Positions 1 to 9,786 are shown, numbered from the stretch's first letter. The stretch: DNA of 52,439 nt from Fuerstiella sp. (GCA_029247265.1 JAQWLN010000051.1:1-52439), one strand, 5' to 3'. Program-made: numbers and translations. Notes: a model not told the origin generated them from the letters alone.

Positions 1-618
1 ATTCACAGCGATGTAGCACAGTGCTCTGTTGTTCAGTGCCACAAAGTGCCCGGGGTCCAATTCGATCGCAGCGTTCAGGTCAACGACAGAGGCCGCGTAG
101 TCATTCTTCAGATACCTGGCCTGTCCACGGTTGTTCAGCACGCCCGCCTGGCCAGGTTTTCTTTTCAGGCTGTCCGAAAAATCGGCGATGGCGCTGTCGT
201 ACTGATCATGCGCCAGCAACGCGATGCCACGCAGGTGAAAGTTCTCGGCACTGGGTTCTGCCTGCACTCGTCTGCTGAAGTCTTCGATCGCTGTGTCGAA
301 CATGACCGTTTCCTGTTCCCACAACCAGCCGCCCTTCTGGTCAATCCACAACCATTCTCCGTTCGTCAGCGTCACAGTGAATGTTTCGCCGAGGTAAGCC
401 TTCCAGACGATGGCTTCCGGTGTTCGCAGGGGAGCACCAGCGACCGTTACGATGACTTTTTTTCCAATTCGTGCGTCCGTTGGCGGGGCCGTCTCGTTTG
501 CGGTCTGCTGAGGAGCCACAGAGGTCATACTCATCGCTGACGCTGGCTGCAGCAGCCCAAAAACTACAATCACAATTGGGATTGCGGAGACCAAGCCTTT
601 TCCGGAGCGAGACGCCAT
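1..618 (-). CDS. Secreted SH3-like/TPR repeat protein (3' end off the window)
   Basis: The reading frame is open from an ATG at 618 down to base 1, 206 codons, and continues beyond the left edge. Residues 1-28 form a signal peptide (a basic start, the hydrophobic run AIPIVIVVFGLLQP, then ASA). Residues about 48-90 look like a small SH3-like beta domain, with the sequence EWLWIDQKGGWLW. From about residue 95 there are tetratricopeptide repeats; AIADFSDSLKRKPGQAGVLN and AAIELDPGHFVALNN carry the usual TPR spacing. The protein is probably exported and used as a protein-interaction scaffold; no specific partner can be named. It is transcribed divergently from the efflux genes that follow. Confidence 0.75.
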   Translation of the reverse strand, partial: MASRSGKGLVSAIPIVIVVFGLLQPASAMSMTSVAPQQTANETAPPTDARIGKKVIVTVAGAPLRTPEAIVWKAYLGETFTVTLTNGEWLWIDQKGGWLWEQETVMFDTAIEDFSRRVQAEPSAENFHLRGIALLAHDQYDSAIADFSDSLKRKPGQAGVLNNRGQARYLKNDYAASVVDLNAAIELDPGHFVALNNRALCYIAVN

Positions 619-1044
619 TGATGACTTCCTGGTTTGAGGGAGTACTTCGGATTCTGGAAACATTGATTTGTACAACAGACAGGCTGAGCGTTCACTTCCC
701 TGACAAATACGGCGTCAGCCAATGTCAGCGGTCTGCAAACGCAGAATAAATCCGTTTTGTACTGAGCATTACACTCCAAGCGTCAACTCAGAGCGTCGAA
801 TGTGGGCACGAGCCTTTGCTGGCCGGGATTCTAATCATCACAGAAAGTTGTGTAGAGACCGGATTGTCAGAATTCAGGTCGTCTGACACAGCTGACTATG
901 GCGACAGCCCGAGTCTCAGTGGTAGGCTGCCAAGGAACTCTTACTACGTTCCTACACTTGACCAGAGATTCCGACGTGTCCGTCGACGCCGTTAAACACC
1001 AGGCTTCGCGCCAGTGCCTTGTTTATTCGCAGGTGCCGCATCGA
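619..1044. other. Divergent intergenic region
   Basis: This 426-base gap lies between the starts of two divergent genes, so promoters for both should be here. I see no convincing open frame, repeat or strong hairpin in it. The frame of the following gene stays open back to 898, but that extension has no recognisable protein sequence. Confidence 0.4.
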
Positions 1045-2382
1045 ATGGCGTCTGTATCAGCAGTACGAAGCTGCCTGCTGGCGGGACTGATGGTGCTGCC
1101 GGTGCTCACCGGCTGCTCGTCGAGTGTGTCCGACACTTCCGAAGCCGAACCGGAGTCTGCTGCAGGGCCGCCGCCGGCGTTAGTCAGGGTGCAGGAGGTT
1201 CGGCGTGAAAATGTCGCCCCGCGATTGGTGGCCGTGGGCACTGTGCGACCGCGACACTTCAGCGTCATTGCCTCAGCAGCCGATGGTGTGGTCGACGAAT
1301 TTCCGCAGGAGCAGGGGCACTTTGTGAAGGCCGGCACAGTGCTGTCGAAGCTGCGAGTGCAATCCACCGAACTTGAGCTGGACGAACAGCGGGCAGTGCT
1401 GGCTGAAAGAGTCGCCTTGCACGAACAGGTGTTACTACCGCGCAAGGAGGACGTTCAGGAAGCTCAGGCTCAGCATCTGGCATCCGAAGCTGCCGTTGAG
1501 CATGCGCAGCAACGACTGAAGGAACTGCAGTCACTGGCAACGCGGGGAGCCACAAATCCGTCGGCCGTCGATGATGTCGAACTTACGTACAATGAAATGC
1601 GCCACCGTGAACTGGCCGCCAAAGCGGTATTTCAACGAGTTCTCGCAGGCGCTCGTGAGGAAGAAAAGCAGCAGGCCGGAGCCAGGATGCAGGCTCAGGA
1701 AAAACATGTGGCGTGGCTGGAGGCGGAAAAAGAAAAGCGCATCACGCGAGCTCCCTTTGACGGATTCATCGTTCAGGAGCAGACGTATCTCGGACAATGG
1801 CTGTCGAAAGGCGATCCTGTTGTGACGCTGGCGCAGCTTGACGAAGTGGACGTTGAACTCCCGGTTGACCAGGACTTCATTTCGCAGGTTGCGATCGGCA
1901 GAAGCGTTCGCCTGAAAATTTCCGGAACCCGCGACCCATCCAGTCCTGACGGTCGCTGGACGGGAACGGTCAGCAGCATCGTCCCTCGCAGCGCCTGGGA
2001 AGTCGGTTCTCGTAGTTTTCCGGTGATCGTGCGAATCAAGAACCCGATGCAGGGACCGGGAAATGCGCCCATTCCAACTCTTCGCGAAGGCATGGTGGCA
2101 GAAGCTGAATTTTTTGGTCGAATGATTGAAGCCACGCTGGTTCCCAAGGACACGCTGGTGCGAACGTCCCGCGGCACTTTTGTGTTCGCGGTTAATCCCG
2201 CTGCCTCTGCTGAGGCACCAAGCGTTCGCCAGGTGATGGTGCGGCCGGGCATCAGTAAGGACGGATGGATCCAGGTTTCGGGCAGCGATCTTGAAGCCGG
2301 TATGCAGGTCGTGACTGAAGGTGCCGAACGTCTGCGTCCGTTTCAGTCGGTGCAGATGCTTCAGGAAACGTCCGTTGAATAG
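1045..2382 (+). CDS. RND efflux periplasmic adaptor (membrane fusion) lipoprotein
   Basis: This is a 445-residue adaptor of the HlyD/AcrA type that should link the RND pump encoded next to an outer-membrane channel. I start it at the ATG at 1045 because a lipoprotein signal follows at once, with lipobox LTGC at residues 21-24. The frame is open back to 898, but that part has no signal sequence. A biotinyl-lipoyl-like half (SVIASAADGVVDEFPQEQG) is followed by a long alpha-helical hairpin at about residues 110-230, then the second lipoyl half (TRAPFDGFIVQEQ) and a beta-barrel region. It ends in TAG, 12 bases before the pump gene, so the two are surely co-transcribed. No outer-membrane factor is visible in the window. 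The substrate is unknown. Confidence 0.88.
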   Translation: MASVSAVRSCLLAGLMVLPVLTGCSSSVSDTSEAEPESAAGPPPALVRVQEVRRENVAPRLVAVGTVRPRHFSVIASAADGVVDEFPQEQGHFVKAGTVLSKLRVQSTELELDEQRAVLAERVALHEQVLLPRKEDVQEAQAQHLASEAAVEHAQQRLKELQSLATRGATNPSAVDDVELTYNEMRHRELAAKAVFQRVLAGAREEEKQQAGARMQAQEKHVAWLEAEKEKRITRAPFDGFIVQEQTYLGQWLSKGDPVVTLAQLDEVDVELPVDQDFISQVAIGRSVRLKISGTRDPSSPDGRWTGTVSSIVPRSAWEVGSRSFPVIVRIKNPMQGPGNAPIPTLREGMVAEAEFFGRMIEATLVPKDTLVRTSRGTFVFAVNPAASAEAPSVRQVMVRPGISKDGWIQVSGSDLEAGMQVVTEGAERLRPFQSVQMLQETSVE

Positions 2383-2394
2383 CTTGCCGATCAA

Positions 2395-5300
2395 ATGAAC
2401 TTCATTGCTTTCGCTATTGAAAACCCGGTTAAGGTGACCGTCGCCGTGTTTCTGCTGGTGCTGTTTGGGTGCATTGCGTACCTCAGTACACCCGTCCAGC
2501 TGACGCCGGACGTGATTGAGCCCGAAATTACGATCACCACTGTCTGGCCCGGGGCCAGTGCTCAGGAGGTCGAGCGTGAAATTATTGAGAAGCAGGAAGA
2601 GCAGCTGAAGAGCGTCGAAGGTCTTGAAGAATTCACCAGCGAGAGTTCAGATTCCAACGGCTCCATCACGCTCAAGTTTCCTGTAGGAACATCGTTGTCG
2701 GAAGCCCGCGCTCGGACGTCTGAAAAACTGAATCAGGTGCCTGAATACCCGGATGACGCCAACGAGCCGGTGATCAGCACCGTTAACGCCAATACAAACG
2801 CCATTGCCTGGTTCATTCTGAAACCGCTGCCTCCGACACATGAGGATCTGCGGAATCTTACTGGGCTGCACCCCGAACTGGCCGCACCGCTGGCGGATAT
2901 TGTTGACCGCCCTGGCCGTGTTGAACTGACGCGAATCAATGACCTTGTTGAGGAGTATCCGGTCCTGGAGACCTTTGTTCTGGGGCGGAACAATCCGGCA
3001 CTGATGAAGAAATATGCCGAAGACTTTATCGAAGCGGAATTCGAGCGAGTCCCTGGCATCGCCAACGCCAACGTCTTTGGAGGACAGGATCAGGAATTCC
3101 GGATCGTCGTTAACCCCACTCGACTGGCGGCGCTCGGTGTCTCCATCGATGCACTCCGGACTGTACTGCTCAGTCAGAATCAAAACACGTCGGCGGGTGA
3201 TATCAAGGAAGGAAAACAACGCAACGTTGTCCGTACGCTGGGACAGTTTCAATCGGCCGTTCAGGTTGAAGAAACGATTATTACTCACCGCGACGGCAGC
3301 CCGGTTCGTGTTCGCGACGTGGCGACGGTCGGCATCAGCTACAAGAAACCCAGCGGTGTCGTACGGCAACAGGGACTAAACGCTCTGGCCATTAATGCGC
3401 AACAGTCACCAGGCACAAACCTGAAGGCCATCATGGGGCCGGCTCGAAATGAGCTGGATCTCAACAGCGACGGCACGATCACGAATCTGGAACTGGACGA
3501 ATGCGAAAGAATTTACGGCAGGTGCCTGCGGACCGCCGTGGAAAACCTCAATCAGGGCCTGCTGAAACAGAAGGGCGTCTATCTGGAACAGGTCTACGAC
3601 CAGACTTCGTACCTGGATTCCGCCACAGACCTGGTTCGCAGCAATGTCTATATTGGCGGTACACTGGCCATTCTTGTTCTGCTGCTGTTCCTGCGCAGTT
3701 TACGATCCGTATTGATCGTCGGCGTGGCGATTCCCATCAGTGTGATTGGTACGTGTCTGTTTGTGAAGGCCTTCGATCGCAGCATTAACGTCATCAGCCT
3801 TGCGGGCATGGCATTCGCCGTTGGTATGGTCGTCGACAACGCCATTGTTGTGCTGGAAAATATCTACCGTCACCACCAGATGGGCAAGATGCCCAAGCGG
3901 GCCGCACGGGAAGGCACGCAGGAAGTCTGGGGTGCCGTGCTGGCGTCGACGCTGACGACGCTGGCCGTTTTTGTCCCCGTGATCTTTGTCCAGGGGCAGG
4001 CAGGGCAGTTGTTTCGCGACATTGCCATCGCCGTCAGCTGCGCCGTAGCGCTATCGCTGCTGGTCAGCATAACCGTAATTCCGACCGCGGCGGCACGGCT
4101 GTTAAGTCGCTCGCGCTCGGGCGATGAACGTGATGCTGCCGGTCAGCCGTTACCTGATTCGCAGACGGGCAGAAAAACAGGCTTCGGTTTCTACGGTCTC
4201 TTTGGCCTTGTCCGTCTCGGCAGTTTGATGAACCACGGCTTTGCGGACGGGGTGCGTCGATTGCTGTCAACGCGAGGCAGTGCAGTTATTCGGCTGGTGA
4301 TAGTGTTCGTGTTTGTGGCCGGTTCACTGGCGCTTAGTCAGAAACTGATGCTTGACACGGAGTATCTTCCCGGCGGCAACCGTAATCTGATTGTTGCGAT
4401 CCTGTTGCCACCGCCGGGCTACAACGTCGAGCAGATGATCAGCCTCGGCGAGAGTATTGAAAAGCAGCTGGCTCCGTACTGGCTGGGCAAGGCTGGTGAC
4501 GACGCACCGGAAATTGAAAGCTTCTTCTTTGTGGCGCGGGGCCGCAGCCTGTTTATGGGAGCGCGATCCAAAGACGAATTGCGGTCGGCCGAGCTGATTC
4601 CGATTCTGTCCAGGGCGGCCGCTTCACAGCCCGGAGTCATCCCGATCGTGAGTCAGGCCAGCCTGTTTGACAGTGCTTTGAGCGGAGGGCGAACCATCGA
4701 CATCGAGATCACAGGTCCTGACCTGGAAGTTCTGGTCGAGGAGGCGCAAAAGGCGTTCGGCCTGTGCATGCAGGAATTTCCGATGGCAGCCGGCAACCAG
4801 TTGCGTCCGATTCCCGGGCTGGATCTGTCGAGTCCGGAACTGCACGTTGTGCCCCGGCTGGAGAAAGCGTCCGAGCTTGGCATTTCTTCTTCTTCCATTG
4901 GCTATGCCGTCAACGCGCTCGTGGACGGAGCATTCGCCGGCGACTACTGGCACGAAGGTCGTCGTATCGACCTGGTGATTTACGGCGACGACGCTTATGC
5001 GGACCGGAGTCAGGATCTGGAAAACCTTCCCATCAGCACACCCCGTGGTGGTGCCGTGTTGCTGTCGTCCGTCGCCGATGTGGTGCTCAGCCGTGGCCCT
5101 GAGCAGGTGAATCATGTTGAACGTCTGCGGTCCATTACCATTCAACTGAAGCCGGCCAGCGACATCGCTCTGGAAGCGGCGCTGCGTACGGTGGAAGAAA
5201 AAATCCGGGGCCCGCTGATGCAGTCCTCTCGTTTTCAGTCCGGGCTGTATCAGGTTCGGTTGGCGGGGACCGCCGACAAACTGGCGGACACATGGCACGA

Positions 5301-5895
5301 ACTGAAGTGGAACCTGGTTCTTGCTGTCGTGCTGACCTATCTGCTGATGTCGGCTCTGTTCGAATCGTTCCTGTATCCATTGGTGATCATGACCAGCGTT
5401 GCGATGGCTCTGGTCGGCGGGCTGATCGGCCTGAATGTGCTGAATCGTTTTTCGTTGCAGACGCTGGATATGCTCACAATGCTCGGCTTTGTGATTCTGA
5501 TTGGCACGGTCGTGAACAATGCGATTCTAATAGTACACCAGTCCCTGAACCTGATTCGTAACGAGGGCATGACGTCGAATGACGCCGTCTGCGAAAGTGT
5601 TCGCACCAGGGTGCGTCCGATCTTTATGAGCACTCTGACAACGGTGCTGGGAATGCTTCCGCTTGTCGTGCCGGTGCCGTCTCTGGTGGAAGGTCATCTG
5701 GTCTGGGGCGCAGGGGCCGGCAGCGAACTTTATCGAGGCCTGGGCAGTGTGGTGCTGGGTGGCCTCGTGATTTCCACTGTCTTTACACTGATTCTTGTAC
5801 CGGCCGGCTTCACTCTTGTGATGGATGCGCAAAAGGGATTTGCGCGATTGTCGGCGTCAATCCGCAATCCGTTCCGCAGGGGGCGTGCGGTCTGA
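2395..5895 (+). CDS. RND (AcrB/HAE1-type) efflux pump permease
   Basis: This 1166-residue inner-membrane proton antiporter has the classic RND architecture: an N-terminal membrane helix, a large periplasmic loop, helices 2-6, a second loop, and helices 8-12. The helix-4 signature GMVVDNAIVVLENIYRH supplies the proton-relay Asp, and the second half has the matching GTVVNNAILIVHQSL. It is longer than typical (about 1030-1050 residues). One extra stretch of about 50 residues lies near 150-205 in the first periplasmic domain. A second insert holds a canonical EF-hand calcium loop at residues 355-366 (D-L-N-S-D-G-T-I-T-N-L-E; bases 3457-3492). The gene is coupled to the adaptor upstream. Substrate specificity cannot be read from the sequence. 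Confidence 0.93.
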   Translation: MNFIAFAIENPVKVTVAVFLLVLFGCIAYLSTPVQLTPDVIEPEITITTVWPGASAQEVEREIIEKQEEQLKSVEGLEEFTSESSDSNGSITLKFPVGTSLSEARARTSEKLNQVPEYPDDANEPVISTVNANTNAIAWFILKPLPPTHEDLRNLTGLHPELAAPLADIVDRPGRVELTRINDLVEEYPVLETFVLGRNNPALMKKYAEDFIEAEFERVPGIANANVFGGQDQEFRIVVNPTRLAALGVSIDALRTVLLSQNQNTSAGDIKEGKQRNVVRTLGQFQSAVQVEETIITHRDGSPVRVRDVATVGISYKKPSGVVRQQGLNALAINAQQSPGTNLKAIMGPARNELDLNSDGTITNLELDECERIYGRCLRTAVENLNQGLLKQKGVYLEQVYDQTSYLDSATDLVRSNVYIGGTLAILVLLLFLRSLRSVLIVGVAIPISVIGTCLFVKAFDRSINVISLAGMAFAVGMVVDNAIVVLENIYRHHQMGKMPKRAAREGTQEVWGAVLASTLTTLAVFVPVIFVQGQAGQLFRDIAIAVSCAVALSLLVSITVIPTAAARLLSRSRSGDERDAAGQPLPDSQTGRKTGFGFYGLFGLVRLGSLMNHGFADGVRRLLSTRGSAVIRLVIVFVFVAGSLALSQKLMLDTEYLPGGNRNLIVAILLPPPGYNVEQMISLGESIEKQLAPYWLGKAGDDAPEIESFFFVARGRSLFMGARSKDELRSAELIPILSRAAASQPGVIPIVSQASLFDSALSGGRTIDIEITGPDLEVLVEEAQKAFGLCMQEFPMAAGNQLRPIPGLDLSSPELHVVPRLEKASELGISSSSIGYAVNALVDGAFAGDYWHEGRRIDLVIYGDDAYADRSQDLENLPISTPRGGAVLLSSVADVVLSRGPEQVNHVERLRSITIQLKPASDIALEAALRTVEEKIRGPLMQSSRFQSGLYQVRLAGTADKLADTWHELKWNLVLAVVLTYLLMSALFESFLYPLVIMTSVAMALVGGLIGLNVLNRFSLQTLDMLTMLGFVILIGTVVNNAILIVHQSLNLIRNEGMTSNDAVCESVRTRVRPIFMSTLTTVLGMLPLVVPVPSLVEGHLVWGAGAGSELYRGLGSVVLGGLVISTVFTLILVPAGFTLVMDAQKGFARLSASIRNPFRRGRAV

Positions 5896-5994
5896 GTGCG
5901 AGTGGCACGTCAATCATCTTCCCGAACTTGTGTCGGAAAGAGAGAATTCCGTGAGCGGTGTAGTCACACTGTTCTTCCGGGTATAAATGACGTC

Positions 5995-6621
5995 ATGCGG
6001 GATATCATTGGCCGAAGATCGGGGCACAGATTATTCAACTGGCAGCGACTGCGGATGTGGTCTGTGTTGACGATGGTCATGTGCCTGCCGGTCGTCGCTT
6101 CTGCGCACCCTGTTTCGGTGTCTCGTTCGCTGGTGTACGTCGCCGGCGATGAAGTTCGCGCGACCGTGGAAGTTTTTCTGGAAGACCTGTTTCTGTTTCA
6201 CGATCTGCAGCCGAACACGGCGGACTATCTTGATGCAGTGACCATTCAGCAGGGAATTGAACTTCATCGTTCGTTTGTTGCTGAACGATTCCTGATTCAG
6301 GATGTTGGCGGACACCGGTTGCCGACAAGTCCAGCCGTCAACGTTAACTTTGAGATACCGGTTGGCGGAGTGCCTCTGGCCGAACTGATGTCGCACAAAT
6401 TGACGTTTGAGCTTCGCTATTCGTTGGGTGCACCGCCCGAGTTTCTGACGTTCAGTCAGCGTTTTGCTGGCGACGCCGGACTGCTTCCCGCAGAAATGCA
6501 GCTGACGGTAAAACAGCAAGGCGGTGATGTATTGCATGATAAAGCTCTGGTCACCGGTGTTCCGGTGACGCTGAGATTTGTCTGGGACAGACCGGTACTT
6601 TCAGATGAATCGTCCGACTAG
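5995..6621 (+). CDS. Secreted efflux-associated protein, N-terminal part (ends at in-frame TAG)
   Basis: The frame runs from an ATG at 5995 (alternative ATG at 6055; GTG at 5896 is also open) to TAG at 6619-6621. A signal peptide is clear: MWSVLTMVMCLPVVASA followed by HPVS. The rest is a beta-rich secreted region of unknown function. The same frame continues after TAG as coherent protein up to 7881, so this is the first third of one 628-codon gene. It follows the RND pump by 99 bases and probably belongs to that operon. TAG here is a nonsense mutation, a sequence error or a read-through site. The product family is not recognised beyond its place beside an RND system. Confidence 0.6.
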   Translation: MRDIIGRRSGHRLFNWQRLRMWSVLTMVMCLPVVASAHPVSVSRSLVYVAGDEVRATVEVFLEDLFLFHDLQPNTADYLDAVTIQQGIELHRSFVAERFLIQDVGGHRLPTSPAVNVNFEIPVGGVPLAELMSHKLTFELRYSLGAPPEFLTFSQRFAGDAGLLPAEMQLTVKQQGGDVLHDKALVTGVPVTLRFVWDRPVLSDESSD

Positions 6622-7881
6622 GAGCGAGCGGCCTGGCTGGCCCGGGAGCAACAAAAGACTCTGGGACTCACCAGCTACAGTTCTGTATATTCGTTTCTTT
6701 ATGTCGAAGATTTTGAAGTCCGTCATGAGATTCTGATACCGCTGCGGACTCTGCAGAAAATCCTGGAGTTACCGCATGACGGCGACGAATTCTTCAGCGT
6801 TAAAGAGCAACAGGCCGTGGCACCTTTGATTACCGATCATTTTCTCACCGGTAATCCGGTTGAGATTGATGGGCTGGAGTCAGCGGCGGTCGTGAGCCGT
6901 TGCGACTTCTATGGTCTGGACTTCAAGGATCTGGCGCGTCGGGCAGAGCCGGCGCCAGTGCCTCTGGCCAGCGCCCGCGTGGGGATCACCCTGTCGTATC
7001 CGCTCAGTCAGGCTCCGGCTCATGTACGCTTGCTGTGGAATCGATTTTCGAAAACGCTGTGGGCTGTGAACGTTGTGGTGTTTGACGGTGCCGGAGGTTT
7101 TCGAAAAACGGTCACTCGAGTTGGAGCAAACAACACCGTTGAATGGAATGCCGGAGTTCGGAAAGCCCCGCCAGACGTACAGGTGATTCCAGCGAAAGTG
7201 ACACCGAGACCGGTGTTCGAAGCGTCGTTGATTTCCCTGGCGTTTCTGCTGCTGGCCGGCGCTGCGCTTACGTTCCGAGCGGCATGTTCACGTGTGGACC
7301 GCGGAACAGCCATGGGCGCCATTGTGTTGCTCTGCTGTTCATGGTCGGCAAGGAACAGCGACGTTGGCCGGCTGACGGTGCCTGTCGGTCCCCGCCCACC
7401 CATCAAGGATGAAACGGCACACGCTGTATTCGCGGCTCTGCATGCCGATCTTTACGCGGCGTTTCAATATCGCACAGAGAGTGACGTCTATGATGCTCTG
7501 GCTTTCAGTACCAGTGGTGATGTGCTGCAGGCCACTTACCTGAACATTGTTGAAGGGCTGAAAATGGAGGAGCAGGGCGGTGCCGTTGCACGAGTGCGTG
7601 AGGTGGAGATTCTGGACGGCACGCGCGGCGAGCTCACTGGTCAGCGACGATCGAAAGAACTGCCGGCAGGTTTCGCATATCGGTGTCGCTGGAACGTCGC
7701 CGGCACGGTGGAGCACTGGGGACACATTCATGCACGCACGAATCAATTTGAAGCGGACTTTCATGTTGAGTCTGTTGGCGGCAATTGGAAAGTGACACAT
7801 CTTGCCGTTGTCGACAGTCGACGATTGCAATTTTCGACGGGTGTGCGTGACCTGTCGGAAACGGTCGATACGTCGTTGTAG
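6622..7881 (+). pseudogene. Continuation of the secreted efflux-associated gene after the TAG
   Basis: This 420-codon stretch is in frame with the preceding gene and begins ERAAWLAREQQKTLGL directly after TAG. There is no good new start codon nearby; the first in-frame GTG in the open frame is at 6817, inside a conserved-looking stretch. It contains a hydrophobic membrane segment at about 7219-7290 (ASLISLAFLLLAGAALTF), a second short hydrophobic run, and a C-terminal soluble domain with many beta strands (WNVAGTVEHWGHIHARTNQF). The arrangement of secreted N-terminal domain, membrane anchor and outer C-terminal domain suggests an envelope protein. It ends in TAG at 7879-7881. Function is unknown. 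Confidence 0.5.
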
Positions 7882-8266
7882 TGGATTACTGCCGGGGCGT
7901 CTTCTGCGTCGCGTGAGGCAGCGGACATTTGTCAGATGGCAGGTTCGTCACCTGATGCCTGATTTCCTGAATAGCGCACATGCGCTACGCTGGGGTGCGT
8001 TGCTGATTCGCGTGCACCGGCGAATCCTGCCACATTGGATTAAGTCATCAACGCGGCCTGTCGTTGCGACGACTGTCAGCAGCACCTTTCCAGCGATTCC
8101 AGGTGATCCATCTCAATAAGCTGTAGCGATTGTGACGATCATTCTGCATGTCACGTCGTCCGGGGGGCTCGACGTGTTCTGCGTTGCGTTATGCGGAGAC
8201 CTGCACTATAGGTCAGCCGGATTCGAGCCAGTTTTTTTATGTTTGATGTCATGCCCCTGCGATTCG
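7882..8266. other. Intergenic region before the ExbB-like operon
   Basis: This 385-base gap separates two plus-strand genes. The frame of the next gene is open from 8132, but that extension lacks coherent protein features. I see no repeat or terminator with a U-tract. A promoter for the following operon is expected here. Confidence 0.35.
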
Positions 8267-9580
8267 ATGCGGGGCAATGCGGTGACCAAACAGCGAAACG
8301 TGGCTTCTGGCAGTCTTCGAACCGCAGTGCTGGCGACAGGTTCCACGATCCTGTTTTACGCGGTTGGGCCGAACGTACCAGGGATCGCCGAGTTCGTAAC
8401 TCGCTACTTTTGCACGCACCCGCTCGAGTACATCAGTACGGCCATGTTTATCACGGGGCTGACGATCCTGATGCAGAAGCAGATTGGTCTGCGCCGCGAA
8501 CGCCGCGTTCTGACGGGCGTTCAGTCTCTGCCACAACCGTCTGGGGCAGCAACCGATCTGCAGTCCAGCAGTCATGCAGTCCTGACGGAATGGTATAAGG
8601 AACAGACAACAACGTTTCACTCGACACACCTGTTCTCGCGGATTCAGGATGTGGTGAGCTATCTGCGAAGTTCGCATGCCGACGGATTGGAAGAACATCT
8701 GCGATACCTTGCGGAACTGGCGAGTGAGCGGTTGCATCAGAGTTATGCCACCATCCGCACTATTACGTGGGCCATACCGATTCTTGGATTTCTGGGAACG
8801 GTGATCGGAATCACAATGGCCATCGCAAACGTCACTCCGGAACAGCTGGATTCATCGCTGGGTGAAGTTACGGGAGGCCTCGCAGTTGCCTTCGACACAA
8901 CAGCACTGGCACTGGGGATGTCGATCGTCCTGGTGTTCGCATCCTTTGCTGTGGAACGCTGCGAGCAGACTGTGCTGAACGACGTGGAACGATTTGGCAT
9001 CGAAGCACTGCTTCCTCGATTCAGCAACGGCAAGTCCGGGGCTGACAACGCCAGGGACTCCAGTGAAAAACTTTTGAAGACTCTTGTCGAACAGCAGTCA
9101 GAAGCCTGGGCCGAGCAGATGGCGGGCTTCCGAACCACTTGGGCGGGACTGCTCGAACATCATGCCGATGGACTGCGTCACGCACTTGATGCAGACCTTG
9201 AGCAAACGATGAAGTCGCATCGCGATGACGCGACTGACACCCGAGATGCCTATGCAGAGGCACTGCAGGAAAGCAGCCAGACGCTAGTGGATCGAACGGA
9301 GCATCTGCTGGATTCATTCGAACAACGCATGTCCAGCTGGCAGGACGCGATTCTTGTCAGTTCTCAGTCGGCGGTTGGACAGACAGAAGCGATTCATGAA
9401 CTGGGAGCCACAATGCTGCGAATGGGTGAAGCTGAGGAGAGGTTGGTCAGGCTGCAGCAGCAGCTCAATGACAACCTGCAGGCCATTCAGCTTGCCGAGA
9501 CACTGGAGCAGACAGCCAGCAGCCTGGCGGCCGCTGTGCATGTCCTGACCGCCAAAACTTCTCAGCGAACAGCGGCCTGA
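8267..9580 (+). CDS. MotA/TolQ/ExbB-type proton channel protein with long coiled-coil tail
   Basis: This is a 437-residue membrane protein; I start it at the ATG at 8267, with an ATG at 8246 and a GTG at 8282 as alternatives. Four membrane segments are visible: ATGSTILFYAVG, EYISTAMFITGLTILM, WAIPILGFLGTVIGITMAIA and LAVAFDTTALALGMSIVLVF. The last two carry the family signature PILGFLGTVIGIT and GLAVAFDTTALAL of the stator channel helices. The C-terminal 180 residues form a charged coiled coil with heptads rich in Leu, Glu and Gln. Such proteins form the pentameric A ring around a B-subunit dimer and use proton flow to move it. Two B-like genes follow downstream. Confidence 0.85.
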   Translation: MRGNAVTKQRNVASGSLRTAVLATGSTILFYAVGPNVPGIAEFVTRYFCTHPLEYISTAMFITGLTILMQKQIGLRRERRVLTGVQSLPQPSGAATDLQSSSHAVLTEWYKEQTTTFHSTHLFSRIQDVVSYLRSSHADGLEEHLRYLAELASERLHQSYATIRTITWAIPILGFLGTVIGITMAIANVTPEQLDSSLGEVTGGLAVAFDTTALALGMSIVLVFASFAVERCEQTVLNDVERFGIEALLPRFSNGKSGADNARDSSEKLLKTLVEQQSEAWAEQMAGFRTTWAGLLEHHADGLRHALDADLEQTMKSHRDDATDTRDAYAEALQESSQTLVDRTEHLLDSFEQRMSSWQDAILVSSQSAVGQTEAIHELGATMLRMGEAEERLVRLQQQLNDNLQAIQLAETLEQTASSLAAAVHVLTAKTSQRTAA

Positions 9581-9786
9581 TGTCGCTTCCGCTCGGATGT
9601 GAAGTGGTCACGGCGGAAATGATTGGTGGAATCTCGATTCAGGCAGCAGGAAATGTGCCCATTCATTCACAAACGACTCACCGGAACATTCTGTCCATAC
9701 AGTGGCCAGGCAGCGTGACATGGGATCGAAGTCTGGCCACAGAAGCATATTGGCAGTTCGATCCTGAACCGCACGTGTCCGTCTGA
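9580..9786 (+). CDS. Possible 68-residue ORF overlapping the channel gene stop
   Basis: The start codon overlaps the preceding stop as TGATG, which would allow translational coupling. The 68-residue product has no signal peptide, membrane helix or motif I recognise, and the composition is not clearly protein-like. It may simply be chance open frame in the gap between the channel gene and the next B-like gene at 9902. Confidence 0.25.
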   Translation: MSLPLGCEVVTAEMIGGISIQAAGNVPIHSQTTHRNILSIQWPGSVTWDRSLATEAYWQFDPEPHVSV

